Shown: piece after piece, positions 63,290 to 64,000 of the stretch | Layout: every line of letters starts with the position of its first letter | How positions within the stretch are numbered: position 1 is the stretch's first letter | Origin: Collimonas pratensis | Lineage (GTDB): Bacteria > Pseudomonadota > Gammaproteobacteria > Burkholderiales > Burkholderiaceae_D | Direction of reading: 5' to 3' | DNA length: 64,000 nt | Assembly (NCBI RefSeq): GCF_001584185.1 | Contig: NZ_CP013234.1 | Span: forward strand, 2,232,001 to 2,296,000 | Notes under the pieces: model-generated | What the model was told of the DNA's origin: nothing | Databases searched by the model: none | What the model saw: only the letters and a program-made list of their open reading frames with translations | Translations under genes and position numbers: made by a program

Positions 63290-64000
63290 TACTTTACTCC
63301 GGTTTTTAAGGGATAAAGTGACCCTGCCGACGGTGGTCGGCTGGATCTGCTCAGTGGATGCATTCCCGTGAAATGTAAGGCTCTCAAGGGAAGTCGCAAT
63401 TTCCCGCAACGCCGGCTGCCGGCGCTGTGGAGAAATGCCTTGTTGCCTGTCACGCACAAACGGCGGACACGGCGCAAACGCCGGGCGACGAGTTGCTGGC
63501 TGCCTGGCTTGACAAAAAATCGGCGAACAGAAAGACCACATGCGCGCTGCCGGCAGACGCATGAATTGGTGCTACATCAAGGTTGGATCAGTGACGCGGT
63601 AGAACGCCCATCAACTGGGTGGGGGCAGCATGGCCTCGGTGCCTGCCTGCACAGCGCAGAAGCCAGGTCTGCGAGCGGAACCGTCGGCCGACAGTTCCGA
63701 AAAAAACGGTAAGGCTGATTCGAGTCCAGGGCAAGGCATAAGACATTCCTCTTGAGGATTATCCGCAACTGGAGCCGCCTTCAAGGCGCCGGCAACTGGC
63801 CCAAGAAAGCAGCGCTGCAGCAACTGCTATGCACAATGTTTTTTAGTTTGTTTAGTCTTCTTGGGAAAACAGACTAATGGATTTATTTCTGTGTGGCAAT
63901 GTATCAGACTGTTTATTTTGTAACTAGTGTTACCAGTTGTAACCAAAAACAGAAAGATCTGTCTATTTTATAAAGCCGCTGTTTTTGATGCAAAAAAGCG
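63290..64000. other. Non-coding end of the window
   Basis: No gene is supported in this 711-bp stretch. Short frames across 63290-63830 lack family signatures. The last 170 bp become markedly AT-rich and look like a promoter region for a gene beyond the window. The stretch includes alternating inverted 5-mers (separate entry). Confidence 0.5.
63920..63943. promoter_or_regulatory. Possible operator of alternating GTAAC/GTTAC motifs
   Basis: GTAAC (63920-63924), GTTAC (63929-63933) and GTAAC (63939-63943) alternate with 4- and 5-base spacers, giving two overlapping inverted repeats in AT-rich DNA. This would suit a dimeric regulator, but the target gene lies outside the window. Confidence 0.35.

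Overview
The window is GC-rich chromosomal DNA from a Gram-negative soil bacterium. The gene content fits a betaproteobacterium of the Burkholderiales, most likely Oxalobacteraceae and possibly Collimonas. This placement is an inference: there is no rRNA, and the clues are a complete mdc malonate decarboxylase cluster, chitin-binding lipoproteins, a giant cyclic glucan synthase, QseBC-like two-component systems and small stress proteins (CsbD, DUF883, DUF3309). I found no tRNA, rRNA, CRISPR array, prophage or intact insertion sequence.

Layout. 0.3-1.9 kb: an unknown lipoprotein. 2.0-14.2 kb: malonate catabolism. A GntR-type repressor faces an operon dctP-dctQ-dctM (TRAP importer)-mdcA-C-D-E-G-B-(ABC binding protein)-mdcH, with a convergent LysR gene at the far end. 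A TTGACA promoter, a GTATAC-centred operator and a MITE-like palindrome lie between the repressor and the operon. 14.4-18 kb: small membrane protein, S10 serine carboxypeptidase, secreted EF-hand protein, methyltransferase. 18-26.9 kb: cyclic beta-1,2-glucan synthase (about 2,960 residues). 27.3-31.5 kb: RcnB-like protein, divergent NRAMP-family transporter, ferritin-like protein, DUF883, DUF3309 and a small hypothetical. 31.5-37.7 kb: sugar metabolism (short 6-phosphogluconate dehydrogenase, phosphoglucomutase, PF10091 glucoamylase-like protein, transketolase). Phosphoglucomutase feeds UDP-glucose, the substrate of the glucan synthase, and the PF10091 protein may process the product.

38-41.3 kb: 25-residue membrane peptide, CsbD, divergent GST/TetR pair with a well-placed operator, JmjC-like protein. 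41.3-49.7 kb: a chitin-related island holding a CBM5/12-GH18 lipoprotein, gamma-glutamyltransferase, a glycosyltransferase-like protein, an array of GGGGTCAGAGT hairpins, a second CBM5/12 lipoprotein with an unassigned lysozyme-like catalytic domain, and a PQQ-type sugar dehydrogenase. The two CBM5/12 genes share two conserved upstream blocks (43 and 58 bp) at nearly the same mutual spacing, although the DNA between the blocks is not alike. This is the strongest candidate for an undescribed regulatory system in the window.

49.9-64 kb: FkbM methyltransferase, zinc alcohol dehydrogenase, a two-component system downstream of two DUF347 four-repeat membrane proteins, a class A acid phosphatase and TonB receptor divergent from a second two-component system, and a secreted S53 (sedolisin) peptidase. 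The overall picture is a saprophyte that feeds on polymers (chitin, protein, organic phosphate) and small organic acids.
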